Positions 39,775 to 48,363 of a stretch of 49,278 nucleotides of DNA are shown here, piece by piece. A program made the position numbers and the translations under genes. Position 1 is the stretch's first letter. The number at the start of each line of letters is the position of its first letter. The notes below the pieces were generated by a model that saw only the letters and a program-made list of their open reading frames with translations, ran no database searches and was not told the origin of the DNA. The DNA lies in NCBI RefSeq assembly GCF_000613245.1, contig NZ_HG964937.1, forward strand, positions 1,250,730 through 1,300,007, in the 5' to 3' direction. The DNA comes from Mycobacterium asiaticum DSM 44297. Its GTDB lineage: Bacteria; Actinomycetota; Actinomycetes; Mycobacteriales; Mycobacteriaceae.

Positions 39775-40572
39775 ATGGGAGCCGATCTCACCGTCGCGAT
39801 CGCCGATGGTGTCGCGGTGCTGACCCTCAACCGGCCGCAGCGGCGCAACGCCTACACCGCGCAGATGGGCGAGCTGCTCAACCGGGCCTATCGGCGGTGC
39901 GACGAGGACGACGCGGTACGGGCGATCGTCCTGACCGGCGCGGGCGACGCGTTCTGCGCCGGCGCGGACTTCGCCACCGGAACCAATCCCTTCGACGTGC
40001 CATCCGGCGACGCCGCCTTCACCGCCTCGCCGACCGATCCCGCCGCGTTCGAACTGCGCACCCCGGTAATCGCGGCGGTCAACGGGCATGCCATCGGGAT
40101 CGGGCTGACCATCGCGCTGCAAGCCGATATCCGTATCATGGCCCTCGATGCGAAATATGCTGTGGCGCAGGTTCGCCGGGGTGTCATCCCGGACTGCATG
40201 TCGCACTGGACGCTGCCGCATTTGGTGGGCGGGGCAGTGGCGGCCGATCTCCTGCTGACTGGCCGCACCTTCGACGGCGCGGAGGCCGCTGCGCTGGGCA
40301 TCGCCTCGCGCTCGGTGCCGGCGGCTCAGGTGCTGGGTGACGCCATGGCGGTGGCCCGCGACATCGCCGTCAACGTCGCACCCATGTCGGCCGCGCTGAG
40401 CAAGCGTCTGCTGTGGGACACGATGATCAACGGCTACACGGCCCGGCAGGTCGCCGAGCTGGAGACGCGGCTACATCACCGGGTAATGGGCAGTCCGGAC
40501 GCCCGGGAAGGCGTTGAGGCGTTCCTGCAACGCCGGCGGCCGCGCTGGACCGGGTCGGTGGCGGGGGAGTAG
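39775..40572 (+). CDS. Enoyl-CoA hydratase/isomerase family protein
   Basis: 265 residues from ATG 39775. The oxyanion-hole segments are 'GDAFCAGADFATG' (about 57-69) and 'VNGHAIGIGLTIALQADIRI' (about 102-121). The crotonase fold acts on CoA thioesters. A Glu at the first catalytic position is not obvious; 'VRRGVIPD' follows where hydratases often have a Glu, so isomerase or another crotonase activity is possible. The downstream hydrolase follows after 5 bp in an operon. Confidence 0.88.
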   Translation: MGADLTVAIADGVAVLTLNRPQRRNAYTAQMGELLNRAYRRCDEDDAVRAIVLTGAGDAFCAGADFATGTNPFDVPSGDAAFTASPTDPAAFELRTPVIAAVNGHAIGIGLTIALQADIRIMALDAKYAVAQVRRGVIPDCMSHWTLPHLVGGAVAADLLLTGRTFDGAEAAALGIASRSVPAAQVLGDAMAVARDIAVNVAPMSAALSKRLLWDTMINGYTARQVAELETRLHHRVMGSPDAREGVEAFLQRRRPRWTGSVAGE

Positions 40573-40577
40573 CAGCG

Positions 40578-41456
40578 ATGGCCAGTTGGCGAAGCCGGGC
40601 GATGCCCGCGGTCCTGCGGCTGATGGGCCGGGGCCGCGCGTACGCGAGCGCCGAGACGGCGCGCGCCCACATCGAACAACGGGCCCTGCACCCGCAACTG
40701 TTCGCTCCGCCGCCGCGGCTGCGCCCGGAGGTGAAGATCGCGCTGGAACGGCGAAACGATTGGCCGATCTATACGGTGCGGCCGCGCAAGCATGAGCCCG
40801 AACGGGCGATCCTCTACCTGCATGGTGGCGCCTGGGTGAACGAAATCACGCCGCAGCATTGGCAATTGGTGGCGCGGATGGCGGTCGGGGCCCGGGCCGA
40901 AGTGGTCGTCCCGATCTACCCGCTGGTGCCGTCGGCCACCGCGGCCGATGTACTGCCCACGATCGTCGAGCTGGCGCTGGAGAATCCCCGGGGCGCTCTG
41001 GTCGGGGATTCGGCGGGCGGGCAGATCGCGCTGTCGACGGCGCTGTTGCTGCGCGACGAGCACAATGTGATCGTCCCGAGGACCGTGCTGATATCGCCCG
41101 TGGTGGACCTCTCGCTGGACAACCCAGCAATCGCCGCCGTCTCCAACGACCCCTGGTTGGGGAGGGACGCGCTGCGGGTGTTCGCCGACGGGTGGCGCGG
41201 CCAGTGGCCCGTCGACGACCCGCGGGTCAGCCCGCTGGCGGGCGACCTGACTGGGCTGGGCCCGCTGACGATCTTCACGGGCACCCGCGACATCCTCAAT
41301 CCCGATGCCCGGCTGCTGGCTGAAAAGGCCGCTGCCGCAGGCGTGGACCTCGATTTCCATGAGCAGCCGGAGTTGTTGCACGTGTACCCGCTGATGCCGA
41401 TCCCGGAAGGCCGGGCCGCGCGTGCCGTCATCGTGGAGAGCCTGACCCGAACATGA
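40578..41456 (+). CDS. Alpha/beta hydrolase, hormone-sensitive-lipase-like esterase
   Basis: 292 residues. 'ILYLHGGAWVNEITPQHW' is the HGG oxyanion motif. The nucleophile is in GDSAGG (about 139), the acid in 'TGTRDILNPDARLL', and His in 'LLHVYPL'. It is a Lip-family type esterase acting on medium-chain or small esters. The gene is preceded by GGGGGAG and overlaps the TPR gene by 4 bp. Confidence 0.87.
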   Translation: MASWRSRAMPAVLRLMGRGRAYASAETARAHIEQRALHPQLFAPPPRLRPEVKIALERRNDWPIYTVRPRKHEPERAILYLHGGAWVNEITPQHWQLVARMAVGARAEVVVPIYPLVPSATAADVLPTIVELALENPRGALVGDSAGGQIALSTALLLRDEHNVIVPRTVLISPVVDLSLDNPAIAAVSNDPWLGRDALRVFADGWRGQWPVDDPRVSPLAGDLTGLGPLTIFTGTRDILNPDARLLAEKAAAAGVDLDFHEQPELLHVYPLMPIPEGRAARAVIVESLTRT

Positions 41457-43123
41457 CGGACGACGACTACTTCGACCTGGGTTCCTACCACCGGCCGGTA
41501 CGGACCCCCTACCCCCAAGCGCAGGTGTGGTTCGACCGGGGACTGGTCTGGGCGTACGCGTTCAACCATGAAGAGGCTGTTGCCTGTTTCGAGCGGGCAC
41601 TGGACCTTGATCCCGATCTGGCCATCGCGCGCTGGGGTATCGCCTATGCGGTCGGGCCCAACTACAACAAGGCGTGGGAGGCGTTCGACCCGGTCGACCG
41701 GAAGACATCCCTGGCCCGCGCGCGTGCCGAGCTGACGCGGGCCGGGCAGGGCCGGGTCAGCGAGGTAGAACACGGTCTGATCAGCGCGCTGTGGGCGCGA
41801 TTCCGCACCGCCGATCCGGAGAACCCTGACGCGCTGGCCGCCGGTGCGGTCGCCTACGCCGACGTGATGACGGTGCTGGCGACGGCCTTTCCGAACGACA
41901 TCGACGTGCAGGCCCTGTCCGCGGACGCGCTGGTCAATGTGACGGCGTGGGCGCTGTGGGACACGGCCACCGGAGAGCCGGCGCCGGGCTCGCGGGTGCT
42001 GGACGCCAAGCGACTGCTGGAAAAGGCCTTGGCGCGGCCGGCGGGACGCACCCATCCCGGGATCCTGCACCTTTATCTGCACACCATGGAAATGTCCCCG
42101 ACGCCGGAGGAGGCGCTGCCGGCGGCGGACCTGTTACGCGGCCTGGTGCCCGATGCCGGTCACCTGCAACACATGCCGAGCCATATCGACGTGCTGTGCG
42201 GTGACTACCGTAGCTCGGTGGTGGCCAATCAAGTTGCGGTGCAGGCGGATCGGCGGTTCGTCGCGGAGCGGGGACCGTTCAACTTCTATTCGCTCTACCG
42301 TGCACACGATCTGCACTTCATCGTGTATTCAGCGATGCTGCAAGGACAGTCGGGAGTTGCTTTGCAGGCCGCCGACGAACTCGCCGGGCAGCTGACACCC
42401 GAGTTGTTGTCCATCGAATCGCCGCCGATGGCCGACTGGCTGGAAGCGTTCGTGCCGCTACGCACCCACGTGCTGGTGCGGTTCGGCCGCTGGGACGAGT
42501 TGATCACGCAGCGCCTGCCCGACGACGAAGGGCTGTACTGCACCAGCGCCGCAACGATGCATTACGCACGCGGGGTGGCGTTGGCCGCGACCGGCCAGCT
42601 GGTGCGGGCGCGTGCCGAACGCGCCGCGTTCCACGCGGCCTACGACCGCATACCGGAATCCCGCTACCTGTTCAACAACACCGCCCGCGACATCCTGGCG
42701 GTGGGGGCCGCAATGCTGGACGGCGAAATCGCTTATCGCGAACAGCGTTTCGGCGAGGCATTCGATCATCTGCGCCGTGCCGTTCAGCTCGACGACGCGT
42801 TGCCCTATGACGAGCCGTGGGGGTGGATGCAGCCGACGCGGCACGCGTACGGGGCGCTGCTCCTTGAGCAGGGGCACGTCGAGGAAGCCGCGGCGGTGTA
42901 TGCCGCCGACCTTGGCCTGGACCCCACCCTGGCCCGCTGTTGTCAGCACCCGGGCAATGTGTGGAGCTTGCACGGCTACCACGAGTGTCTGCAGCGCCTC
43001 GGCCGCAGCGCCGAAGCCGCGATCGTCGGGCAACAGCTCACGCTCGCCGCGGCGCGTGCCGATGTGCCAGTACGTGCGTCCTGCGCGTGCCGGCTCAACG
43101 TCGCTGAGTGCTGTGCCGAATGA
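41453..43123 (+). CDS. TPR-repeat protein
   Basis: 556 residues with several tetratricopeptide-like helices. Near the start: 'WFDRGLVWAYAFNHEEAVACFERALDLDPDLAIA'. Near the C-terminus: 'AYGALLLEQGHVEEAAAVYAADLGLDPTLARC'. There is no signal peptide or membrane segment. The family is widespread in mycobacteria and other soil bacteria as an uncharacterised protein of about 550 residues. It probably scaffolds other proteins. Translational coupling (ATGA) to the upstream hydrolase. Confidence 0.78.
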   Translation: MTDDDYFDLGSYHRPVRTPYPQAQVWFDRGLVWAYAFNHEEAVACFERALDLDPDLAIARWGIAYAVGPNYNKAWEAFDPVDRKTSLARARAELTRAGQGRVSEVEHGLISALWARFRTADPENPDALAAGAVAYADVMTVLATAFPNDIDVQALSADALVNVTAWALWDTATGEPAPGSRVLDAKRLLEKALARPAGRTHPGILHLYLHTMEMSPTPEEALPAADLLRGLVPDAGHLQHMPSHIDVLCGDYRSSVVANQVAVQADRRFVAERGPFNFYSLYRAHDLHFIVYSAMLQGQSGVALQAADELAGQLTPELLSIESPPMADWLEAFVPLRTHVLVRFGRWDELITQRLPDDEGLYCTSAATMHYARGVALAATGQLVRARAERAAFHAAYDRIPESRYLFNNTARDILAVGAAMLDGEIAYREQRFGEAFDHLRRAVQLDDALPYDEPWGWMQPTRHAYGALLLEQGHVEEAAAVYAADLGLDPTLARCCQHPGNVWSLHGYHECLQRLGRSAEAAIVGQQLTLAAARADVPVRASCACRLNVAECCAE

Positions 43124-43148
43124 GGCCGCAGGACTAGAGTTTCTCGGC

Positions 43149-43658
43149 ATGTCAGAGGACCACGCGCGCAACTTCGTTTCCCTCCCGGATGGGGCTCAAC
43201 TGCCCCGGTCCGCAGCGGGCGGGCATCTGCTGGTCACCGGGGTCGACGCCGCGGGGCGGTCCTGCGTGGCTGAGGAGGGTGCGGTCACCTTGAACGGTTT
43301 TCCCGGCTACGAGGGCATCCTGTTCTCAGTGCTGTATGACACGCCGTCGCCGGGGATTTCGGCCGGCGGCCGCGCCGCCGACACCCTGGACCTGGGTGTG
43401 CCGCCGGGTGCGGTCAACTGGAAGATGATCGATTACGGTCCGGGAGTGGAGTTTTCGATGCACCACACCGATACCGTTGATTTCGATCTGGTGCTGGCCG
43501 GCTCGGTGGAGCTGATATTGGACGACGGCGCGCACCCGTTGGCAGCCGGCGACACCGCGGTGGTCACCGGGGTGGATCACGCCTGGCGGACCGGCCCGGC
43601 GGGTTGCCGGCTTAGCGTCGTCTCCGTCGGCGTCGCACACAGCGCGACCGCGACATAG
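43149..43658 (+). CDS. Cupin-domain protein
   Basis: 169 residues. The C-terminal cupin barrel has 'GVEFSMHHTDTVDFDLVLAGSVELILDDG' and 'AAGDTAVVTGVDHAWRTG', providing His and Asp/Glu metal-ligand candidates. The N-terminal 80 residues are a second, less clear beta domain. It starts 25 bp after the TPR gene. Its last 82 bp overlap the convergent molybdopterin oxidoreductase gene. Role unknown; enzyme or small-molecule sensor are both possible. Confidence 0.8.
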   Translation: MSEDHARNFVSLPDGAQLPRSAAGGHLLVTGVDAAGRSCVAEEGAVTLNGFPGYEGILFSVLYDTPSPGISAGGRAADTLDLGVPPGAVNWKMIDYGPGVEFSMHHTDTVDFDLVLAGSVELILDDGAHPLAAGDTAVVTGVDHAWRTGPAGCRLSVVSVGVAHSATAT

Positions 43659-45811
43659 CCGGAACTCAGCGCCGGTGTCTGGGATAACGGATCGACAGGT
43701 TCGCCGTCGATCAGCAGATTCCGGTTGACGCCGAAGGACTGTGGTGCGGAGTTGCCCTGCGGGTCGAATACTCTTGACCCCCAGCCGTGGTCCAGCACCA
43801 CCAGCCCGCGCCGGGGCCGGTCGCTCAGCGACGCGCGCACCTCGACCGCGCCGACGGGGGAGGACACCCGCACCAGATCGCCGTCCCTGATCCCGAGAAC
43901 GGCCGCGTCGGCGGGGTGGATGAGTACCGTGCTGCCTTTGCCGCCAGGGTGTAGCCCGGGCAGGTCGTTGAGGAATGAGTTCATCGAATGGCGGTGGCGG
44001 CGGTTGCCGATCTGGAACGGATAGGCCTCCGGCGCCTGTGGGGGTGGTTCCGTCAATAGTTCCCGGGCACGTGCCACCAGTTCGGCGGGGGCGATGTGCA
44101 CGCGTTTGTCGTCGGTGCGCAGCGCTTTGACGAAGTGTCCGTACTCTCGAGGGCCGAGCACCATGCCGTGCGGATTAGCCAGCAGGTCGCGCCATTTCAG
44201 CTTGCGGCCGTTCACCTTTCGGGACATGGCGACAATCAGGCGGTCGATCCAGTGCGGCGAGAACTCCAGCGCGGGCCGGCCCGTCATCCCGGCCAGGCGC
44301 CGACTACCCTTCACCAACGCGTTGACACCTTTGACGCCGAACAGCGGGACGTTCATTGCCAGCGCTAGGTCGACGAACACGCGCCATTCTTCGCGTGCGT
44401 CCGGCGGCGGCTCGATCGCGCGCACGCCGTACTGCACGTAGGGCTCGTCGTGCAAGTTGCTGGTCAGAGCCAGCAGGTCGTCGCGCTCCAGCCAATGCAC
44501 CGCCGGCAGCAACCAGTGTGCGTGTCGGTGACTTTCGCGCTGGACGAAGTCGATGGCCACCAGCAGATCCAGTTCCGCCAGGGCCCGATCCAGGGCGGCG
44601 CCGTTCGGGCCGGAGACCACCGGGTTGCCGCAATTGATGACTAAGGCGCGGATCTGTCCCGGGCCCGGCGTGGTGATCTCGGCGGGCAATTCGCTCAGCG
44701 CGTGCGCCCCGGCCACCATCGGTCGGCCCGCCAGCCGGCTGCGGTGGTCAGCGGGCTTGGCGGCCGCGGCCAGTTTCAGCGCGTCGATGTAGCCGGGTTC
44801 GAAGCGTCGGCCGCCGGGGCGGTCCATGCGTCCGGTGATCACATTGAGCACGTGCCCGAGCCATTCGCCTACGGTGCCGGACACATGCAGCGAAACGCCG
44901 GTGCGGGTGACCGCCATCGCCGCCTTGGCGGTCGCGAAATCCCTTGCAGTGGCTTCGATCTGCCCGAGCGGGATGTCGCAGCGGCGGGCCAGGTCGTCGA
45001 GATCGGCCTCGGCCACCAGTGCCCGAAGAGCCGGCATCCCTGAGGTCAGTTGTGCGCAATCGGCGGGATGCTCGAGGTGCTCGTCGAGGATGACCTTGAC
45101 CATGGCCAGGAGCAGCGCCCAGTCCTGGCCGGGACGCACCGCGAGGTGGATGTCGGCCTTGTCGGCGGACTCGGTGCGCAGCGGGTCGACGACGACGATG
45201 GTGGCGCCTTGGCGCTGTCTCGCCAGTGCCCGCTTCCAGCCGCCGGGTGCGCTTTCCACCCAATTCCAGGCGCTTACCGCGGGATTGGTGCCGACCAGCA
45301 GGAAGTAGTCACAGTTGTCGATGTCGGAGACGGGCACCATGATGGCCGACCCGTACATCGCTTCGGCCACCACGTGCAGCGCATTCTGGTCGACGGAGCC
45401 CACCGCGTAGCGGTTTTGGGTGCCTACGGCGTCGAGCCAGCCGTTCATGAAGATCAGGTTCGACGCGCTGTAACCCGCCGGGTTGCCGTAATAGGCGCCG
45501 ATGGCGTCCGGGCCGTCGGCGTCGATGAGTGCCGTCGTCCGGGTGGCGATGTCGGAGATCGCCTCCTCCCAGGACGCCGGCACGTACCGATCCCCGACCC
45601 GCCGCAGGGGAGTGCGGATGCGGCGGGGATGCTCGACGAGTTGGGCGGCGTTGCGGCCCTTGGCGCAGAAATCGTGCCAGCTGTGCGGGTTCTGCTTGTC
45701 CGCCGAGATCTTGCGAACCCGGTTGTCCTCGACATGGACCTCGATGCCGCACGAGGCCAGGCAATAGCGGCAGAAGGTGAAGACCGTGCGGGGGTCCACC
45801 TGTTCAGCCAT
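43577..45811 (-). CDS. Molybdopterin-dependent oxidoreductase
   Basis: 744 residues of the DMSO-reductase superfamily. The N-terminal [4Fe-4S] site is C14-x-x-C17-x-x-x-C21 with a fourth Cys in 'HDFCAKGRNAAQ' near 49. Molybdopterin-binding segments include 'DYFLLVGTNPAVSAWNW', 'IVVVDPLRTESADKADIHLAVRPGQDWALLLAM' and the C-terminal 'HRHSMNSFLNDLPGL'. There is no Tat signal, so it is cytoplasmic. It is similar in size and layout to assimilatory nitrate reductase/formate dehydrogenase-like proteins such as M. tuberculosis Rv0197. No accessory subunits are nearby. Substrate unknown. Confidence 0.88.
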   Translation of the reverse strand: MAEQVDPRTVFTFCRYCLASCGIEVHVEDNRVRKISADKQNPHSWHDFCAKGRNAAQLVEHPRRIRTPLRRVGDRYVPASWEEAISDIATRTTALIDADGPDAIGAYYGNPAGYSASNLIFMNGWLDAVGTQNRYAVGSVDQNALHVVAEAMYGSAIMVPVSDIDNCDYFLLVGTNPAVSAWNWVESAPGGWKRALARQRQGATIVVVDPLRTESADKADIHLAVRPGQDWALLLAMVKVILDEHLEHPADCAQLTSGMPALRALVAEADLDDLARRCDIPLGQIEATARDFATAKAAMAVTRTGVSLHVSGTVGEWLGHVLNVITGRMDRPGGRRFEPGYIDALKLAAAAKPADHRSRLAGRPMVAGAHALSELPAEITTPGPGQIRALVINCGNPVVSGPNGAALDRALAELDLLVAIDFVQRESHRHAHWLLPAVHWLERDDLLALTSNLHDEPYVQYGVRAIEPPPDAREEWRVFVDLALAMNVPLFGVKGVNALVKGSRRLAGMTGRPALEFSPHWIDRLIVAMSRKVNGRKLKWRDLLANPHGMVLGPREYGHFVKALRTDDKRVHIAPAELVARARELLTEPPPQAPEAYPFQIGNRRHRHSMNSFLNDLPGLHPGGKGSTVLIHPADAAVLGIRDGDLVRVSSPVGAVEVRASLSDRPRRGLVVLDHGWGSRVFDPQGNSAPQSFGVNRNLLIDGEPVDPLSQTPALSSGYVAVALCATPTETTLSRQPAGPVRQA

Positions 45812-45891
45812 CGTCCCAGCGTGACACTTGCGTCCATTTTTGTATAGGTCGGCTGAGGATCGCGGCAGCTCAGCGGCGTAGAGTCCGACAG

Positions 45892-46755
45892 ATGAGTGAG
45901 TTGCGTGATATCCGGGAGCTGGCCGGGGACACCGAGGCGTATCGGGATGAGTTGTACCGTCGCTGGACCGGTCTGCTCAGTTACCGTTACATCGGCCGCA
46001 AGCACTCGTCCATGGATCTCGGTGAAGTGGACAACACCGTCACCATCCGCCGCGACATGCGCACCGACGTTGGCGGCATAATGGTTGCGCCGCTGGCTAT
46101 TTCGTCACCGGAAGGCTGCCAGACCGACATGGTCGCGGTGCCGAATCCGGTGATCGCCTCGGTGCAGATCATCGACCCGGGGTACGACGTCAGCAGGGTG
46201 GAGATCGTCGACTCGGGCATCATGCATCAGGGCCGCACCATGGGCTACGGGCGTTGCAAGATCGTGGATGCGGACAACCCGGACCGGGTGATCGCGTTCA
46301 ACGAGGGTCAGGGTGCGATCATCGGCATCCCGCCCGAGGGGCTGGATCGGATGGATGTGTCCGGGACCGAGCTGGTGATCGAGGATTCACCCGACCTGCC
46401 GCCGCTCTGGGCGGCCTTCGGTGCCGCCAAGCGAGCCGATGGGCACTGGGTGCTGCCCGCGCTCAGCGCCGAATTCGCTTCGCCCGATGCGGCATTGCAC
46501 ATCGGCCCGCAACATGTGGTCCTGGAGACCGCTGCGACCGACCTTGCCGCCGAGGCCGCGGGAACACGGCGGGTGCAAGTGATGAGTTGGCATGTGATGT
46601 TCATGTCGCGCGGCAAGGTGGGCCCGTTCCGCGCCGAGGGCACCGCGCACGTCGGCGGGTCCGGACGGGTCGGCGTGCGGATGCTCCTGCGCGACGAGGG
46701 GAATGCCGACAAGCCGATCACCTCGGCGGCCGCCGTGTTCGACGTGGTGGCCTGA
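45892..46755 (+). CDS. Hypothetical protein, possible double-hotdog fold
   Basis: 287 residues, no signal peptide or membrane segment. Residues 40-150 ('TVTIRRDMRTDVGGIMVAPLAISSPEG', 'DVSRVEIVDSGIMHQGRTMGYGRCKIVD') and 195-285 ('PQHVVLETAATDLAAEAAGTRRVQVMSWHVMFMSRGKVGPFRAEG', then a final strand 'PITSAAAVFDVV') each look like the beta pattern of a hotdog fold. That suggests an acyl-CoA thioesterase or dehydratase relative. I do not recognise a named family. Divergent from the molybdopterin gene over 80 bp. Confidence 0.7.
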   Translation: MSELRDIRELAGDTEAYRDELYRRWTGLLSYRYIGRKHSSMDLGEVDNTVTIRRDMRTDVGGIMVAPLAISSPEGCQTDMVAVPNPVIASVQIIDPGYDVSRVEIVDSGIMHQGRTMGYGRCKIVDADNPDRVIAFNEGQGAIIGIPPEGLDRMDVSGTELVIEDSPDLPPLWAAFGAAKRADGHWVLPALSAEFASPDAALHIGPQHVVLETAATDLAAEAAGTRRVQVMSWHVMFMSRGKVGPFRAEGTAHVGGSGRVGVRMLLRDEGNADKPITSAAAVFDVVA

Positions 46756-46778
46756 GGCGTCGGGTCGCCGGCAACCAG

Positions 46779-48035
46779 CTAATTGGCTGTCGGTGGTTTG
46801 GGTTCGTAGGGGTCGTACCACCACCAGTCGGCGCGTTCGCCGAGGGGGCCGGGGCAGGGTGGGACGTCCGGTGGGGGTTGGGTGGGTGGGCGTGCCAGTG
46901 ATGCCGAGGTCAGGGGTTGGCCGTCGCTGTCGGTGACGAGGAGTTGGTCGGCGGGTCCGGTGATGGTGATCAGGCCGCGGTGGTGGGCGCGGTGGTGATA
47001 GGGGCAGACCAGGATCAGGTTGTGTAGTTCGGTGGGGCCGCCGTGTTCCCAGTGTTGGAGGTGGTGGGCGTGCAGGCCGCGGGTGGCCCCGCAGCCGGGC
47101 ACCGCACACGTGGGGTGGCGGTGCTCGAGGGCGCGGCGCAGGCGGCGGTTGATCTCGCGGGTGGTGCGCCCGGAGCCGATCGGGACACCGTCGCGTTCGA
47201 ACCACACCTCGTAGGTGGCATCACAGCTGAGGTACTGGCGTTCGGCCTCGGTCAGCACCGGACCCAGATGCAGCGCGGCGGCGGGCTTGTCCACATCGAG
47301 GTGGACCACGACGGTGGTGTGTTGGCCGTGCGGGCGGCGGGCCACATCGGCGTCCCAGCCGGCCTCGATCAGCGCCAGGAATGCTTCCCCGCTACCGGGC
47401 AACGGCGCCCGCGCCTCGTCGTCACCCGCGGTGTTGCCGTCGGGGTGGTCGCGTTTCCATTGGGCGATCAGCCCGTCGCGGTGCGAGGCCAGGGCGGCGT
47501 CGAACGTCGCCGCGTCATGGTGGTCGAGTTTGATCCGGTAGCAGCTGCCCGCCTCATCGGAGGTCTTGGTGATGATCGGGCGCTCGGGGGGTTCGGGGCC
47601 GGGTTTGGGGGTGGGTCGGGGTTCGAGGTTGACCGCGGTGCGCAACTGGTTGACCGTGGCGACTGCGGCTAGTTGCGCGTAATGGGCATCCGAACCTTCA
47701 CCGGCGCGGGCGGCGATCACTCCGACCTGATCCAGCGATAGCCGGCCCTCCCGCAGCCCCGCCACGCACTGCGGGAACTCCTCGAGCCGGCGCGCGATCG
47801 CCGCGACCGTTTTCGCGTTCGACGACGACAGGGCCATCTTCCAGCCCATCACCATCTCCAACGACCGCGCCCCGGTCATGCCCCACAACTCGTCACGCTC
47901 AAGCTCGGCGGCGATCTCCACCAGCCGCCCATCAATGGCATTACGCTGCCCGGCCAACTCCGCCAACTCCTCGAACAACACCTCCAACCGATCCATAGGC
48001 CGCACCCCCAGCGGCGCCGACGCGATCGAAGACAT
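46779..48035 (-). CDS. DUF222/HNH-endonuclease protein (13E12 family)
   Basis: 418 residues from ATG 48035. The DUF222 helical domain occupies about 10-250 ('LEVLFEELAELAGQRNAIDGRLVEIAAELER', 'LREGRLSLDQVGVIAARAGEGSDAHYAQLAAVATV'). The HNH motif lies near 325-370 with zinc residues 'CAVPGCGATRGLHAHHLQHWEHGG' then 'LHNLILVCPYHHRAHH'. Proteins of this type occur in many copies in mycobacterial genomes (REP13E12), and in M. tuberculosis one copy is the phiRv1 attachment site. A nuclease role in DNA uptake, repair or mobile elements is plausible but unproven. Confidence 0.87.
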   Translation of the reverse strand: MSSIASAPLGVRPMDRLEVLFEELAELAGQRNAIDGRLVEIAAELERDELWGMTGARSLEMVMGWKMALSSSNAKTVAAIARRLEEFPQCVAGLREGRLSLDQVGVIAARAGEGSDAHYAQLAAVATVNQLRTAVNLEPRPTPKPGPEPPERPIITKTSDEAGSCYRIKLDHHDAATFDAALASHRDGLIAQWKRDHPDGNTAGDDEARAPLPGSGEAFLALIEAGWDADVARRPHGQHTTVVVHLDVDKPAAALHLGPVLTEAERQYLSCDATYEVWFERDGVPIGSGRTTREINRRLRRALEHRHPTCAVPGCGATRGLHAHHLQHWEHGGPTELHNLILVCPYHHRAHHRGLITITGPADQLLVTDSDGQPLTSASLARPPTQPPPDVPPCPGPLGERADWWWYDPYEPKPPTAN

Positions 48036-48363
48036 AACCCCATCCTGACAGGAGGGTCTGACATGTTTGGTCGTGAAAACCTCAGCAGCGGCTGGCTTCC
48101 CGGATTCCTTCCAGTTCTGTTCGCTGCGCGGGCTCCGGGACCTGCGGCTCTCCGCGAGCTGCGTGGACCAATCGGGGCGTAACCCACAGCGAGACAACAT
48201 CTTCGGTCCAGGGGTGAGGTCCCATCGCAACTGCCTATTGCCAAGCAGTAACCAAGATCGACAGTTCTGCAAATTGACTGACGTACGGGCAGGGTCCGCT
48301 TAGCATCACTGGATCATTTTTGTCTCAACGGCGCCTCGGCGTCGCTCTGTGAGAGGTGCGGAT
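48036..48363. other. Intergenic region between the HNH and PE_PGRS genes
   Basis: 328 bp with no convincing gene. A 78-codon frame (48067-48303 plus) has no recognisable protein features. A TTGACT at 48274-48279 lies near AT-rich sequence and a T-run (48313-48322), which may be the PE_PGRS promoter, but no -10 at 16-18 bp spacing is visible. The translation signal AGAGGTGCG lies a few bases before the GTG start at 48364. The remainder shows nothing notable. Confidence 0.5.

Noticed and set aside
48067..48303. A 78-codon frame between the HNH and PE_PGRS genes
   Set aside because: There is no ribosome site, no protein-like pattern and no neighbour coupling.
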